A stretch of 64,000 bases of DNA from Eukaryota sp. TZLM1-RC. Its lineage: Eukaryota > Metamonada: BaSk clade. The translations under genes were made by a program, and so were the position numbers. Shown piece by piece: positions 11,050-20,779 of the stretch (position 1 is its first letter; the number at the start of each line of letters is the position of its first letter). Under the pieces are notes generated by a model. The model was not told the origin of the DNA and did no database searches. It saw only the letters and a program-made list of their open reading frames with translations. The stretch spans positions 124,001 through 188,000 of the forward strand of contig JAUPSS010000013.1 of NCBI GenBank assembly GCA_040285825.1, read 5' to 3'.

Positions 11050-12364
11050 ATATTTATTGAGATAAAAAAACCCATCTAGAATTCAATATCCTCCAAACAA
11101 GCGTCACTATTACTGAACCTACTCACAGCATTACGTTCATATTCTACACCAATAGCTAAAAGTGCCTTTGAAATCATTGTTGGAATAGACTTGAAAATGC
11201 AAAAAACAATTCTATTTAACCAGAAAGTGGAGTTCATTGTTTCACCAGACCTATTCAGTAACACTTTTTTAAAATTTTCAAAAAAGTGCAACCCTGAAGG
11301 TCCAATATTGCCAAATAGAGAAATTGCAAACGGCACAAACTGATATTTCACATGTTCCACTAAACCTAACTGTGCCAAAGGTTCTTCATATTTTTTTATC
11401 TTCTTTTTTCGGCGTTAGGTAACGGCGAATCAGCGGAATACACTAAACGAGCAGCAGAATTTTTGCAAACATCAACTGAGACAACATCTACAACATTGAG
11501 AACACCATCGATCCCTGGAGCTACTAAATCTGCCCTTCTTTTACCAAAGGAATCATCAGTTTGATCTGAAGACAGCTTACGTACTAGTGGCTCAATAAAT
11601 GCCTCTATATTGAAACTTTTGCACATGGCATATAATTGATCACGAACTGAGTCATGAACAATTGAGCGATAAGTTATAAAATACTTACAGTTTAAAATAT
11701 GGGAAAGCGTAACAACACTCTTGCAGCGACAAATTAAATCATTTGGTAATGAACAAGGCCATAGAAAACACCCCATTCTCATTGCAGTGGATCATTGGTG
11801 ATCAGTAAGTAGAAGGCCATAAATGTTGGGAATTTGGGAGATTAGGCAACTTGAGCAACTGTCTTCAAGATCAATCAAAAAGTTTGCAAAAACGGGATTT
11901 TTTTCTTTAACCAAGCTAAGACGTACAATACAATCCAAGTTTTCTAAAACTTTTAAGATTTTTTTCTGCAATTTTGCAAAAGTCAGTGGTAAGGAGAGCA
12001 AGCTTCTTGGAAGAAGTCCCACAATATCAGAGGGGAAACATTTAGACCAAATATTGGGTGAAAGAGTTTCAATTCGTTTCATTGAATTTAAAATATTTTT
12101 GAAAACAAGATTCAATATGCAATTATTTTCGTTACAATTAACAAACAATGAGACCCTAAAGCGGAAACAAAGCTGCCTTATCTTTGCTTTTGATAATATA
12201 TGGAAAAAGAAACCTTGGCTTTGGATGAAATTTTTATAAATATAACAATTCTGACATTGGTCGTTGAATTGCTCCACTACAGCAATTGGGCGAACCTTTC
12301 CATTAGGTTCACTTAGGGCAACTAAAAGAGATGAACTTAATTCTTTGGGTGGAACAATTTTCAA
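11050..12364 (-). pseudogene. Non-LTR retrotransposon, subfamily B, internally deleted
   Basis: Reading from 12,364 down, the RT begins (SSLLVALSEPNGKVRPIAVV) and then jumps directly to sequence downstream of the RT catalytic core, so the YxDD region has been deleted. The linker (SPNIWSKCFPSDI, KEKNPVFANFLIDL) is followed by a zinc motif starting CRC and ending HILNC, then RRADLVAP...VVDVVSVD, the endonuclease core. A stop follows the LLLTDHQ segment (near 11,790) and a frameshift lies near 11,390, after which the frame resumes at EEPLAQLG and ends ...ACLEDIEF. The 3' tail (CTCAATAAATATTCCAG on the minus strand) resembles that of the second B copy at 19.4-20.3 kb. Confidence 0.8.
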
Positions 12365-12612
12365 TGTTCATACATCTTGAAAAAAGAACATCATTCTTTA
12401 AAAATGAACCAAAATCTTTAATAATGAAGGAGTTTAGACGGCATAGTATTTTTTAAGCCATCAGTAGAAACACGGAATTAGAAGTGTATGGATTAAGGCG
12501 ATTAATGGTGAAAACAAATGAAGCCTCAATGTCAAATGAATATAACGCACTGGTAATGTATTTACAACTTAAAAAAAATAACAATTTAATAAAAAATAAC
12601 AATTAAACAACT
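12365..12612. other. Spacer, possible retrotransposon debris
   Basis: There is no open frame. Short words on the minus strand may be left over from the neighbouring subfamily B element, but I cannot prove it. Confidence 0.3.
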
Positions 12613-13881
12613 TTATTTGTAGCCCAACCTAGCTAGTTTGTATTGGTAAAAACCGTTTCTTTTCGGATCAATTTCAGCAAGCTGTTTGTAAATCTCAATT
12701 AAACTTTGGTGAACAACTTTTACATCAAAATTTTGGTATTTCTCGTGCCAAAATTCATTTAATATTGCTTTTGATAGCAAAGTCCACTTTGATAAAGGTT
12801 CAAGTTGCAAAATGTCTGATATGACAGCCATTGACACATAATAGAGCTCACAATTAGGATCATAATCTACATCTAAAACTGATTGATGAGCTTCGTTAAT
12901 TTCGAAATTTTTTGACTCTCCATTCACAGTGATCCTCAGATGATCCCCTTTTGAAATTTTGGGGCAAATATCAGTGACATAGACGAAATTTTGTCCAATA
13001 GAGAAAGCAAAAGAATTAGAATTTTCAAATTCAATAACTTTTGAGTTATTGCTTTGATTGACACATTCAACAATCAAATCACCAATCAAATCACATTCAA
13101 CTTTTCCAATTAAAATTCTGGAATTAACTAGAAAAAACTCAACATTGTTAACCCTGCCAACGGAAACTTTGCAATCAAAGTCAACGCTCGTCAAAGGCAA
13201 CTGCTGGATTAATGACCTTATATATAACCAAGCAGACTCGTCATCTGGATCACAATAAACTGCATCCTTAACCCAAAGGAATTCTTCCAAAATTGTTGGG
13301 ATTTTTGAACCAGTTTCCTTTATTTTTGACCGCAACGTAAGGCGTTGGTGCCACGTGGAGTAGTTTGATATGTTTTTTTCTGCCAGAGCTTGTGTGTATT
13401 GAAATTCTTCGAGATCGCTTCCACATGGTAATAGCCTCTTCTTACACTCTGAACACAAAAACCTTCTGTAATTCCAACAGTGGAAGTTCCGATCGTCAAG
13501 GAGGTGTAGTTTATGACAAAGGGCTAGTTCGGCTTGGAGTGGAGGATCTGGCATGTGTGAGATAACCCAACGGCGGTGGTTCCATACAGCATACAGTTTA
13601 GGGTTTTTGGATATGCATTGTTGAGTTAGTGAAAGTTCAGCAGTGAAATTTGGAGGAAAAGATGTGTCTATAAGAGAAAGAAGAAATTCACGACGGTAGT
13701 TCCATGCAGTGTAGACCTCAGGGTTAAATACTAGTATAGGTGTTGTTAATTTGAAAGTAGTCTCGTCTAGAGTGTGTCGATTAGCAATGAATGTATCCAT
13801 GTTGTGACGGAATGACGAGATCGCATCATGTTGCTCTTTAAGTTCTACATCTGATAGAACGCGCTTCTTTATCCCATGCAT
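12613..13881 (-). CDS. RABGGTA: Rab geranylgeranyltransferase alpha subunit
   Basis: This subunit pairs with a beta subunit to add geranylgeranyl groups to the C-terminal cysteines of Rab GTPases presented by the escort protein REP. Five prenyltransferase-alpha (PPTA) repeats are visible: NPEVYTAWNYRREFLL (residues about 53-68), NPKLYAVWNHRRWV (93-106), DRNFHCWNYRRFL (130-142), NISNYSTWHQRL (170-181) and DPDDESAWLYIRSL (211-224). After an intervening beta-rich region (about 240-340), LEPLSKWTLLSKAIL matches the segment typical of Rab-specific alpha subunits, not farnesyltransferase alpha. The frame is open 28 codons further to an ATG at 13965. I chose the ATG at 13881 because the product then begins MHG, as family members do. 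The length (422 aa) is normal for the smaller orthologues. It is divergent from the gene at 14,156. Confidence 0.9.
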   Translation of the reverse strand: MHGIKKRVLSDVELKEQHDAISSFRHNMDTFIANRHTLDETTFKLTTPILVFNPEVYTAWNYRREFLLSLIDTSFPPNFTAELSLTQQCISKNPKLYAVWNHRRWVISHMPDPPLQAELALCHKLHLLDDRNFHCWNYRRFLCSECKKRLLPCGSDLEEFQYTQALAEKNISNYSTWHQRLTLRSKIKETGSKIPTILEEFLWVKDAVYCDPDDESAWLYIRSLIQQLPLTSVDFDCKVSVGRVNNVEFFLVNSRILIGKVECDLIGDLIVECVNQSNNSKVIEFENSNSFAFSIGQNFVYVTDICPKISKGDHLRITVNGESKNFEINEAHQSVLDVDYDPNCELYYVSMAVISDILQLEPLSKWTLLSKAILNEFWHEKYQNFDVKVVHQSLIEIYKQLAEIDPKRNGFYQYKLARLGYK

Positions 13882-14155
13882 TTGGAGGATTGATGATTTG
13901 GAAGTTTGGTGATTTGATTCCACTTTATCATTTGATTCAAACTGTTTCTTCTGGAATCTACACATTAACTCTAGATGATATCAAGTATGAAGATAGGACC
14001 CACACTCATCTAGTCATGAAACCATAGGAGTAGTGTGCATAAGGTGTTCAATTGTACTGTTTTCAGCTTGCTATAAAACAGCAAGTTCAACATCTTGATC
14101 CAAACAATCTTCATAATATACCTACTAATGATTTCAATATTCCTGCTCATCACCA
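13882..14155. promoter_or_regulatory. Divergent promoter region
   Basis: These 274 bases separate the start codons of the Rab prenyltransferase gene (-) and the WD40-like gene (+) and must hold both promoters. If the longer N-terminus of the prenyltransferase is used, only 190 bases remain. No specific motif was recognised. Confidence 0.4.
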
Positions 14156-15064
14156 ATGGCACAGGAGGGGATCCACAGCTTCTCTCTTTCGTCGGAGCCT
14201 AATGTCCTTATCTGTGCTACACTAAATTATGTGGAGCATTTCATTACACCTTTCTTAAAAGTTATCAAAGATAATGAAGTTGCCAAAACAGTAAATTTTG
14301 AGTGTCACTTCGCCTCATTAAGTCATGCATTTTGCGACTCTGTTGATGATCACATAATAGGAGGATTGCTTGCCAATGGACGTCTTATTATGTTTAAGCT
14401 ATCATCTCTTCTAAGTAATCATCCTGTCCCATTTTTTCAAGATCAGCATTCCCCAACTACTGTCATGACAATGCTCACTGATTCTACGTTGGTGACTGCC
14501 CTCTCAAATATCATTACAATTCATTCCACACCCTTGTCAACCATGACACTAAAAAGAGGTACTGTTCATTCAATTCATCCTCTCTCACCATTCATTCCTC
14601 ATCTCTTTGCCACTATCACTGTCATTTCGTCCAGTTGTTTCACATGCACTATAATTGATGCAGTAAGACTCAAACGATTGATAGAACTAAAACTACCATC
14701 AATACCAGTATGTATTGCATTTTGCCAAGTTAAGCCTACTGTGTTGGCAATCTCAGTATCATCCAAAAAAGTTTTATTATATTCTTTCAGATTCTCTACA
14801 AAGTCACCCATATTAAGTCTCTCTTCCACTACTACTGTTACCTCTCTCTGTTGGGACGGTGTCTCTCTACTGTATCTCGGTGATGGTCATGGAATGCTTT
14901 ACTGCTGTAGTTTGCTATGGGATAATTTAGGAAAGGTTGAAAAAACGAAGATTAGATTGATTGGGAAGAGTGATTACCCGGTGACTGGCATTTCGAAGGT
15001 TTTTGACCCTCCAGGATTGATTGTTTCCAGTTTGTTTGATGTGGAGTTTTTCAGTTTTGAATGA
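14156..15064 (+). CDS. WD40-like beta-propeller protein
   Basis: 302 residues from ATG 14156 to TGA. The sequence is a run of short beta strands with Ser/Thr turns and repeated hydrophobic-strand patterns such as IIGGLLANGRLIMFKL, TVTSLCWDGVSLLYLGDG and VTGISKVFDPPGLIVSS. These are the spacings of WD40 blades, though classic Trp-Asp ends are poorly kept. I cannot name an orthologue; small divergent WD proteins of this size exist in many complexes. A nearly identical copy of about 145 bp of this gene (roughly 14,605-14,752) lies inverted at 36,001-36,150. Confidence 0.6.
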   Translation: MAQEGIHSFSLSSEPNVLICATLNYVEHFITPFLKVIKDNEVAKTVNFECHFASLSHAFCDSVDDHIIGGLLANGRLIMFKLSSLLSNHPVPFFQDQHSPTTVMTMLTDSTLVTALSNIITIHSTPLSTMTLKRGTVHSIHPLSPFIPHLFATITVISSSCFTCTIIDAVRLKRLIELKLPSIPVCIAFCQVKPTVLAISVSSKKVLLYSFRFSTKSPILSLSSTTTVTSLCWDGVSLLYLGDGHGMLYCCSLLWDNLGKVEKTKIRLIGKSDYPVTGISKVFDPPGLIVSSLFDVEFFSFE

Positions 15065-16008
15065 TACTTTACTTAGATAAATTTTGAATTATTTTTTAGA
15101 TTTTGATGAATTCTTAATATATAACTTTACTCAATTTTATTTTTCAACAATAATGAATTTTTTCATTTGAACTGTTCACGATAGAATTAACTTTACCTCC
15201 CCTTATGTTCACTGTTTGCAACATAATTTCTACCTTAGTTACCATGGAGCAACAGGAAAACAAGAAAAAATTAGATTATTGTAAAGAATGTCATTTATCT
15301 AAACAAAGTCAGATCTCAATTTAGAGCTAGATATGATGACCAATTGTGAGAATTAACAACTTGAGTAATGTATAGAAATCTTTGAAATAGTTCAACATGT
15401 CCAGAAAACCCAATTTTCTCCAAACATTATCTACTTATTCCCCTTTCCGATAGTTAATACAGTAATTAAAGTTATATTATATTTCTTTTCCAGAATTGAT
15501 GGAATCAGAAGATTGTAAACCATTTTTATCCGTTTTTTGACAGAAGCTTTCCTCAGATTTTAATGGTTTAACTATCCTATCTGAGATTCATTCTTTTATG
15601 TAAAAAATTTATAACGTTCCAATCCACAAAACTTTCTTTCAATAACTCGTCAATAGTCAATAAACGTGAGTTAAAACTGGCAGTCTGAAAGAATAAACAA
15701 TAAGTATAGAGATTTATTGGTAGAGTAGCTTTGGGATTCCTTGATCTCCGTACATTGTCATCATGAGATATGTAGCCTTTCGAACTAGTAGAATTTCTGT
15801 TTTGATTGACACCTTTATCAGTTGTTTTTATAAATAAACAATGAACATACCTTGTTTATTTCAACATACTTTGGTTCATTACAAACTTCAATTCAGAATT
15901 GTACAAGAAGAACAAGAAATATTTTCCAAAATTGTAGCATTATTATAAACCTGTTAATAACGTTCCCCAGTTCCCTTAAATAAACCTTTATTTTCATTGT
16001 TAATATGT
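15065..16008. other. No supported gene
   Basis: AT-rich spacer with no recognisable coding, RNA or repeat feature. Confidence 0.4.
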
Positions 16009-16165
16009 GTTTTAATGAAATAGAACACTTAATAAAATTTAATCAGAACTAGTGGGACAAAATTCAGTAAACCAAGATTTCCTCTACAAAATCCTAATCT
16101 CCATGTTTGCCAATCATTGCTCCTCTAATTAGTTGAAAGAACTGAGGTAATCTATTTTTTTAATC
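16009..16165 (-). mobile_element. 3' end of a subfamily C retrotransposon
   Basis: The minus strand matches the last 150 bp of the subfamily C elements: the codons for the FVEEIL C-terminus and the following TTAGTTCTGATT-like untranslated tail. It is diverged and lacks everything upstream. Confidence 0.6.
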
Positions 16166-16952
16166 TTTTTCCACATCAATTTTTGAAATTGTTTCTATCT
16201 ATTTGAAAGAACAAATTACTGAAACCAAGAATTGTGATGACATCATGACGATATTGACAAAAAATAACTGAACTCTGTCTAATATATCTTAATGTTCTGT
16301 TAGCTTTTTGAGAAATTCATATAGAGAAGATAGAAAAATACGTCTTAGTGTGTAAGAGTGAATAACAAATATTGATGATAAAACAAAAATTAATTGTATC
16401 TTCATTCATCATAGAGTCCACCAGTAATCCAAGACAAATTTCTCCTAATGTTCTCATTATCGGAACTGTTCTTGACAGGAGGTATTGTTTAAGATGTTCA
16501 TTCTATAAACCGAAAAGTTTAAATTTTTGAGAAATTAATTCTATTCAATGTTAGGAATTAGTTATAATTTTGAATAATTGGCTTATAACTAAGAACAACG
16601 ATAACACAGTTATGGGAATACCAGGATAATTTGTACAATCCTGATTTTAAAAAAGAAATTGTTTTTGAAAGAGCAGAAAATGTTGAACACTCATTTTAGA
16701 ATGTGGAAATTAAAACAACCAATTAAAAAAATAATTAAAATTCAAAACACCAATTGCATCGGGTTTAATTTAGTTAATGTCACATTGTGTTATAAGGCTA
16801 AGGCGTTTGATAAAAAGAACTGGCTAGGATTCAAATTTAATTAATTTATACATGTCAAGTGAAATTGGTCATAAAGCAGAAAAAAGAAAGAGAATATAAT
16901 ACAAATATTTAAATAAAAGAATGAACAATTACTTAAACTTTCACTTAAACTT
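16166..16952. other. No supported gene
   Basis: AT-rich sequence beyond the 3' end of the DRC9-like gene. No feature is supported. Confidence 0.4.
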
Positions 16953-18143
16953 TCACTTCTTCTTTTTTGATCCCTTCTTTCCTTTTGCTTTCCCCTTCTT
17001 ACCTTTCTTTCCTTTCTTACCTTTCTTTTTCTTTTTCTTACCACTCTCCTTGTACTTTTTCCAGGCATTTCCAATCTTTTTGACCGCCCATTTTGACCTA
17101 AACGCAAATACCAACTCCTTCATCTCCTCCCACTCCTTCCTTTCCTCTTCCTTCCTTCTCTCTTCCTCCAATCTCCGCTGTTCTTCTTCTTCCCTCACCA
17201 TAAGCTTCTCCAACTGACTCAGCTCATCATCATACATTCCCTGCAGAGCTTCCATTTCCTCATCCATTCGTTTCACATCCCTGTCGTACTTTGTGGCCCA
17301 TTGCGATGCTTCTTGAGTAAACTTATCAGTATGAACCTTTAAAATCTCAACAGTTTTACTATTGACTCTGTCTTCAAGCTGAACTTTTGCTCTCAACTCT
17401 TCAATTTCTTTTTCTAAAGTATCCAACTCTTTTTTATTTAATAATTTTTTCGTATTAGTTTCAGCCTCGTACTCCAGCCTAGTCAGCGGAACTTCCAGAG
17501 ACAAAGACTGTTGAAGACTGGAAAGCTTGGTTTTTAACTGATCAATCTCATTGTCGAAATTTTTGATTGCTTCATCATGGGCAACTTTGTCGTCATCAAT
17601 TTCCTTTTCTAACCGTCTTTTGACTTCACAAGACTCAATGTACCTTGCTTGACTCTCATGGAGCCTATCACTCCTGGCCTTCTCTTCAGATACATGAGTG
17701 TATAGCACCGAAAAGGAATCTTCGCGAAGGTCTTCAAGAGTCCGGTTGAAAAGTGAAATAAGTGAACTTCGCTCGTGATGTATCGTCATGAGATGGTCTG
17801 CCATGTGGGGATTATCCGTGAGAGCCTCGGAAAGAAGTGTGGCGGTCTGCCGGAGATCCTTAGCGACGGTATGGATGGCTTCTTCTTTCTCCTCAAGTAG
17901 AGCCTTGTCTGCCTTTGCCATGAGGTTAGCACGATCGAGGAGGAGTTCTTGGTAGCGTTTTTCAAGTTCTTTTTGGTGAGACATGGTTTTAGCAATTTCG
18001 GCACCAATCATAGATGTAAGCTGGTCCCGTTGGGTCATTGCATCAGGAGTAACTGCAGAAAGAAAACCAATCTTTTCAATGACCTCCGAAACAATAGCAG
18101 ACAAAGCTTGTGCATGGGTAGGTGAAACAGAGGTAAGGGCCAT
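16953..18143 (-). CDS. DRC9: Dynein regulatory complex protein 9-like (IQCG family)
   Basis: 396 residues, starting MALTSVSPTHAQ at ATG 18143. Residues about 45-350 are almost continuous charged coiled coil. The segment ASQWATKYDRDVKRMDEE followed by EALQGMYDDELSQLEKL matches the late coiled coil of DRC9/IQCG. An IQ-like stretch (FRSKWAVKKIGNAWKKY, about 345-362) comes next, then a poly-lysine/glycine tail (KKGKKGKKGKAKGKKG), which is characteristic of this family. DRC9 is a subunit of the nexin-dynein regulatory complex that links outer doublets in motile cilia. The assignment rests on domain order and tail; a generic coiled-coil protein cannot be fully excluded. It is strong evidence that the organism is flagellated. 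Confidence 0.7.
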   Translation of the reverse strand: MALTSVSPTHAQALSAIVSEVIEKIGFLSAVTPDAMTQRDQLTSMIGAEIAKTMSHQKELEKRYQELLLDRANLMAKADKALLEEKEEAIHTVAKDLRQTATLLSEALTDNPHMADHLMTIHHERSSLISLFNRTLEDLREDSFSVLYTHVSEEKARSDRLHESQARYIESCEVKRRLEKEIDDDKVAHDEAIKNFDNEIDQLKTKLSSLQQSLSLEVPLTRLEYEAETNTKKLLNKKELDTLEKEIEELRAKVQLEDRVNSKTVEILKVHTDKFTQEASQWATKYDRDVKRMDEEMEALQGMYDDELSQLEKLMVREEEEQRRLEEERRKEEERKEWEEMKELVFAFRSKWAVKKIGNAWKKYKESGKKKKKKGKKGKKGKKGKAKGKKGSKKKK

Positions 18144-18339
18144 GTTGTGATGACAATCTCAGAGAGGGTGAGAGGATACTAAATTTCATTCGACGAATTA
18201 GTGGGCAGATGTTTATAAATCTTTAAGAATCATAAGGAACATTATACATATTTTATTTATTTCTTCAATAATTTTGGGAACATTCCCAAGCCAGCAGCAT
18301 ATGAAACTAAATGCATCTGAGGAATAGTTTACAAAAGGA

Positions 18340-19080
18340 ATTTCAACATTATGAAAGGTTAAACTATCTTATTATCGAGATTAAGCAAAAGACCAATATT
18401 TCTGTCAAGAAGTGAAGCTTCAGAAGCAATTTCATTCAAAACAATTAAACGACCAATAATCGAGATATCATCCATATATCCTACCATTTGCAACATTGGA
18501 TAAAGTTTATCGAAATGAATCAAAGACTTGTGAATTGCTAAACAGAACAGTAATGGCCCAAGAGGATCACCTTGTTTAACTCCAGAAGATGATAATAAAG
18601 TATAAGATTCATAAATTAGTTCACTGGTTTTGCCTTAAAATAAATAAAAATGGCTGGTTAATTCTGAAAATTCTTTTTGAAAAGCATCATAAACAGCGCT
18701 TCGATGTACAGCATTGAAAGCATTTTCAAAATCTAAATAAAAAATATAATTCTGACTATTGGAATTGAAAAATCAATCAGAAGTCAAGGCAGCAACTGAA
18801 GCACCACCATTTGTTTTAATTCCAAATTGGAACCGTGCTAACAATTTTGCAGCTTTTGTAGCAGAACGATTGAAAGCAATTGATTCAAGGACGAGTGATT
18901 GATTCGGCGAGGGCAATTGAAACGAATTTCATCTGGCATTGTTTTAACTCCATGTTTCACCAAGGCAATCAAGCAAGCAGCGGGTAAGTCAGACGGAGGA
19001 GTGCTACTGAGTCAAACAAATTTTTGAAAAAATTCTGTATGAGCATTACAAATTTCCGGGACTTTTCCACGAGCGGATTT
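18340..19080 (-). pseudogene. Reverse transcriptase fragment of a LINE
   Basis: The minus strand reads, from about 18,880 down, FQFGIKTNGGAS, motif A FYLDFENAFNAV (about 18,740), then SSGVKQGDPLGPLLFC (about 18,590) and GYMDDISIIGRL (about 18,490), the RT active site. The frame is broken by at least two stops. The order and motifs match the RT half of subfamily A/D-type elements. No endonuclease part is attached, so it is a fragment. Confidence 0.75.
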
Positions 19081-19254
19081 CTAAAAATTCCATTAGTAAA
19101 TCAATTAAATTAATTCAATTGGTATTAGGTCCTTCAAAATATAAGGGCCCCTTGTCTATTTTTGAAAAAACCAAAATTGATAAACCAAAATCTAAAGCAA
19201 AGTTGCTATCCTTGAATACCGAATCGCATACTCATTATTTCACTTATATTGCTT

Positions 19255-19430
19255 AAATCACTTGCTTTATCTATCATGGATGATTTTGTTGAAATTATGA
19301 AACAACATACAGGAAAAATTAGTGACAATTTGTTTCGGCAGAACAGAATTGTGTTTTCAATTGTTAAAAGTGTTGTCCCCCTATTTTCTTCTGCTTTATT
19401 ATCTTTTGGTAGTTTTTGAGATGAAAGGTA
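19255..19430 (+). mobile_element. 3' coding end of a subfamily D retrotransposon
   Basis: The + strand reads DDFVEIMKQHTGKIS followed by FRQNRIVFSIVKSV and SALLSFGS, equivalent to the C-terminus of the subfamily D copy at 46.4-47.9 kb (FEMIVRRRTN, WQNRIMFSI, LLSLGS). It is cut off at both sides and abuts a subfamily B copy. Confidence 0.6.
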
Positions 19431-19439
19431 GTTTTTGAC

Positions 19440-20345
19440 TTTTGCAAAATTGCAGAAAAAACTTGGATTATATTGTACATCTTAGCTTGGCTAAAGAAAA
19501 AAATCCCGTTTTTGCAAACTTTTTGATCGATCTTGAAGACAGTTGCTCAAGTTGCCTAATCTCCCAAATTCCCAACATTTATGGCCTTCTACTCAATGAT
19601 CACCAATGGACCACTGCAATGAGATTGAGATGTTTTCCATGGCCTTGTTCTTCACCAAATGAATTAATTTGTCGCTACAAGAGTGTTGTTATGCTTTCCC
19701 ATATTTTAAACTGTAAGTATTTTATAACTTATCGCTCCATTGTTCATGACTCAGTTCGTGATCAATTATATGCCATGTGCAACAGTTTCAATATAGAGGC
19801 ATTTATAGAACCATTAGTACGTAAGCTATCTCCAGATCGAACTGATGATTCCTTTAATGAAAGAAGGGCCGATTTAGTAGCTCCAGGGATCGATGGTGTT
19901 CTCAATGTTGTGGATGTTGTCTCAGTAGATGTCTGCAAAAATTCTGCTGCTCGTTTGGTGTATTCTAGCTATCTAACGCCGAAAAAACGAAAACACAAAA
20001 ATATGAAGAACCTTTGGCACAGTTAGGTAGAGTCGAACATTTGAAATATCTGTTTGTGCCGTTTGCAATTTCTCTTTTTGGCAATATTGGAGCTTCAGGG
20101 TTGCACTTTCTTGAAAACTTCAAAAAAGTGTTACTGAATAGGTCTGGTTAAACAATGAATTCCATTTTCTGGTTAAATAGAATTGTTTTTTTTTATTTTC
20201 AAGTCTATTCCAACAATGATTTAAAAAGCACTTTTAGCTATTGGTGTAGAATATAAACGTAATGCTGTGAGTAGGTTTAGTTATAGTGAAGCTTGTTTGG
20301 AGGATATTGAATTCTAGATAGATTTTTTTTTCTCAATATATTTTC
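19440..20345 (+). pseudogene. Subfamily B retrotransposon, 5'-truncated
   Basis: From 19,442 a 194-codon open stretch holds the post-RT linker (SLAKEKNPVFANFLIDLED), the zinc motif region (CRYKSVV...HILNC, where the second cysteine of the usual CxC has become Tyr) and the endonuclease core RRADLVAP...VVDVVSVD. A frameshift near 19,980 moves it to the frame encoding AQLGRVEHLKYLFVPFAIS. An in-frame stop near 20,150 and another near 20,223 follow before the ACLEDIEF end at 20,318. The RT is absent. It is closely related to the copy at 11.1-12.4 kb. Confidence 0.8.
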
Positions 20346-20779
20346 TAGTTAAAAAAATATTTCCCCAATGTGGAGTCCATGGATTTTTTAGGTAGAGCTT
20401 GTCAAACAAAAAGTATTGCATCATCACTGCCACGTCAACCCTCAGTCAGTAAAGGATTTTACTTTGTGTGTCGCCTTTTTAGGTAGCGGACAAACTTTTT
20501 TCATTTTTTGAAGAGTTTCTGCTAATATTTTGTTTTAAAATACAGTGACAAATGTTAAACAAGGATATTGGTGTCAATTCAAAGATTCTGAAAGTCAAAT
20601 CTGTTCATTTCAAATGCAAATAGAATTGGACTTAGTAACTGCAAATATTTGATCACAATTTGTGCTTCAAAATGTACATTTTTGAAAAAGGTTTCACGTA
20701 TTAATGATTAAATAATCATAATTTAAGTTGACTGTTGACGTGTTGGTAATTATTATATGGTTATTTATTTCGTTTTTCA
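20346..20779. other. No supported gene
   Basis: Spacer between two retrotransposon copies. The sequence TTTTTAGGTAG recurs twice (about 20,383 and 20,479), with no clear meaning. Confidence 0.35.
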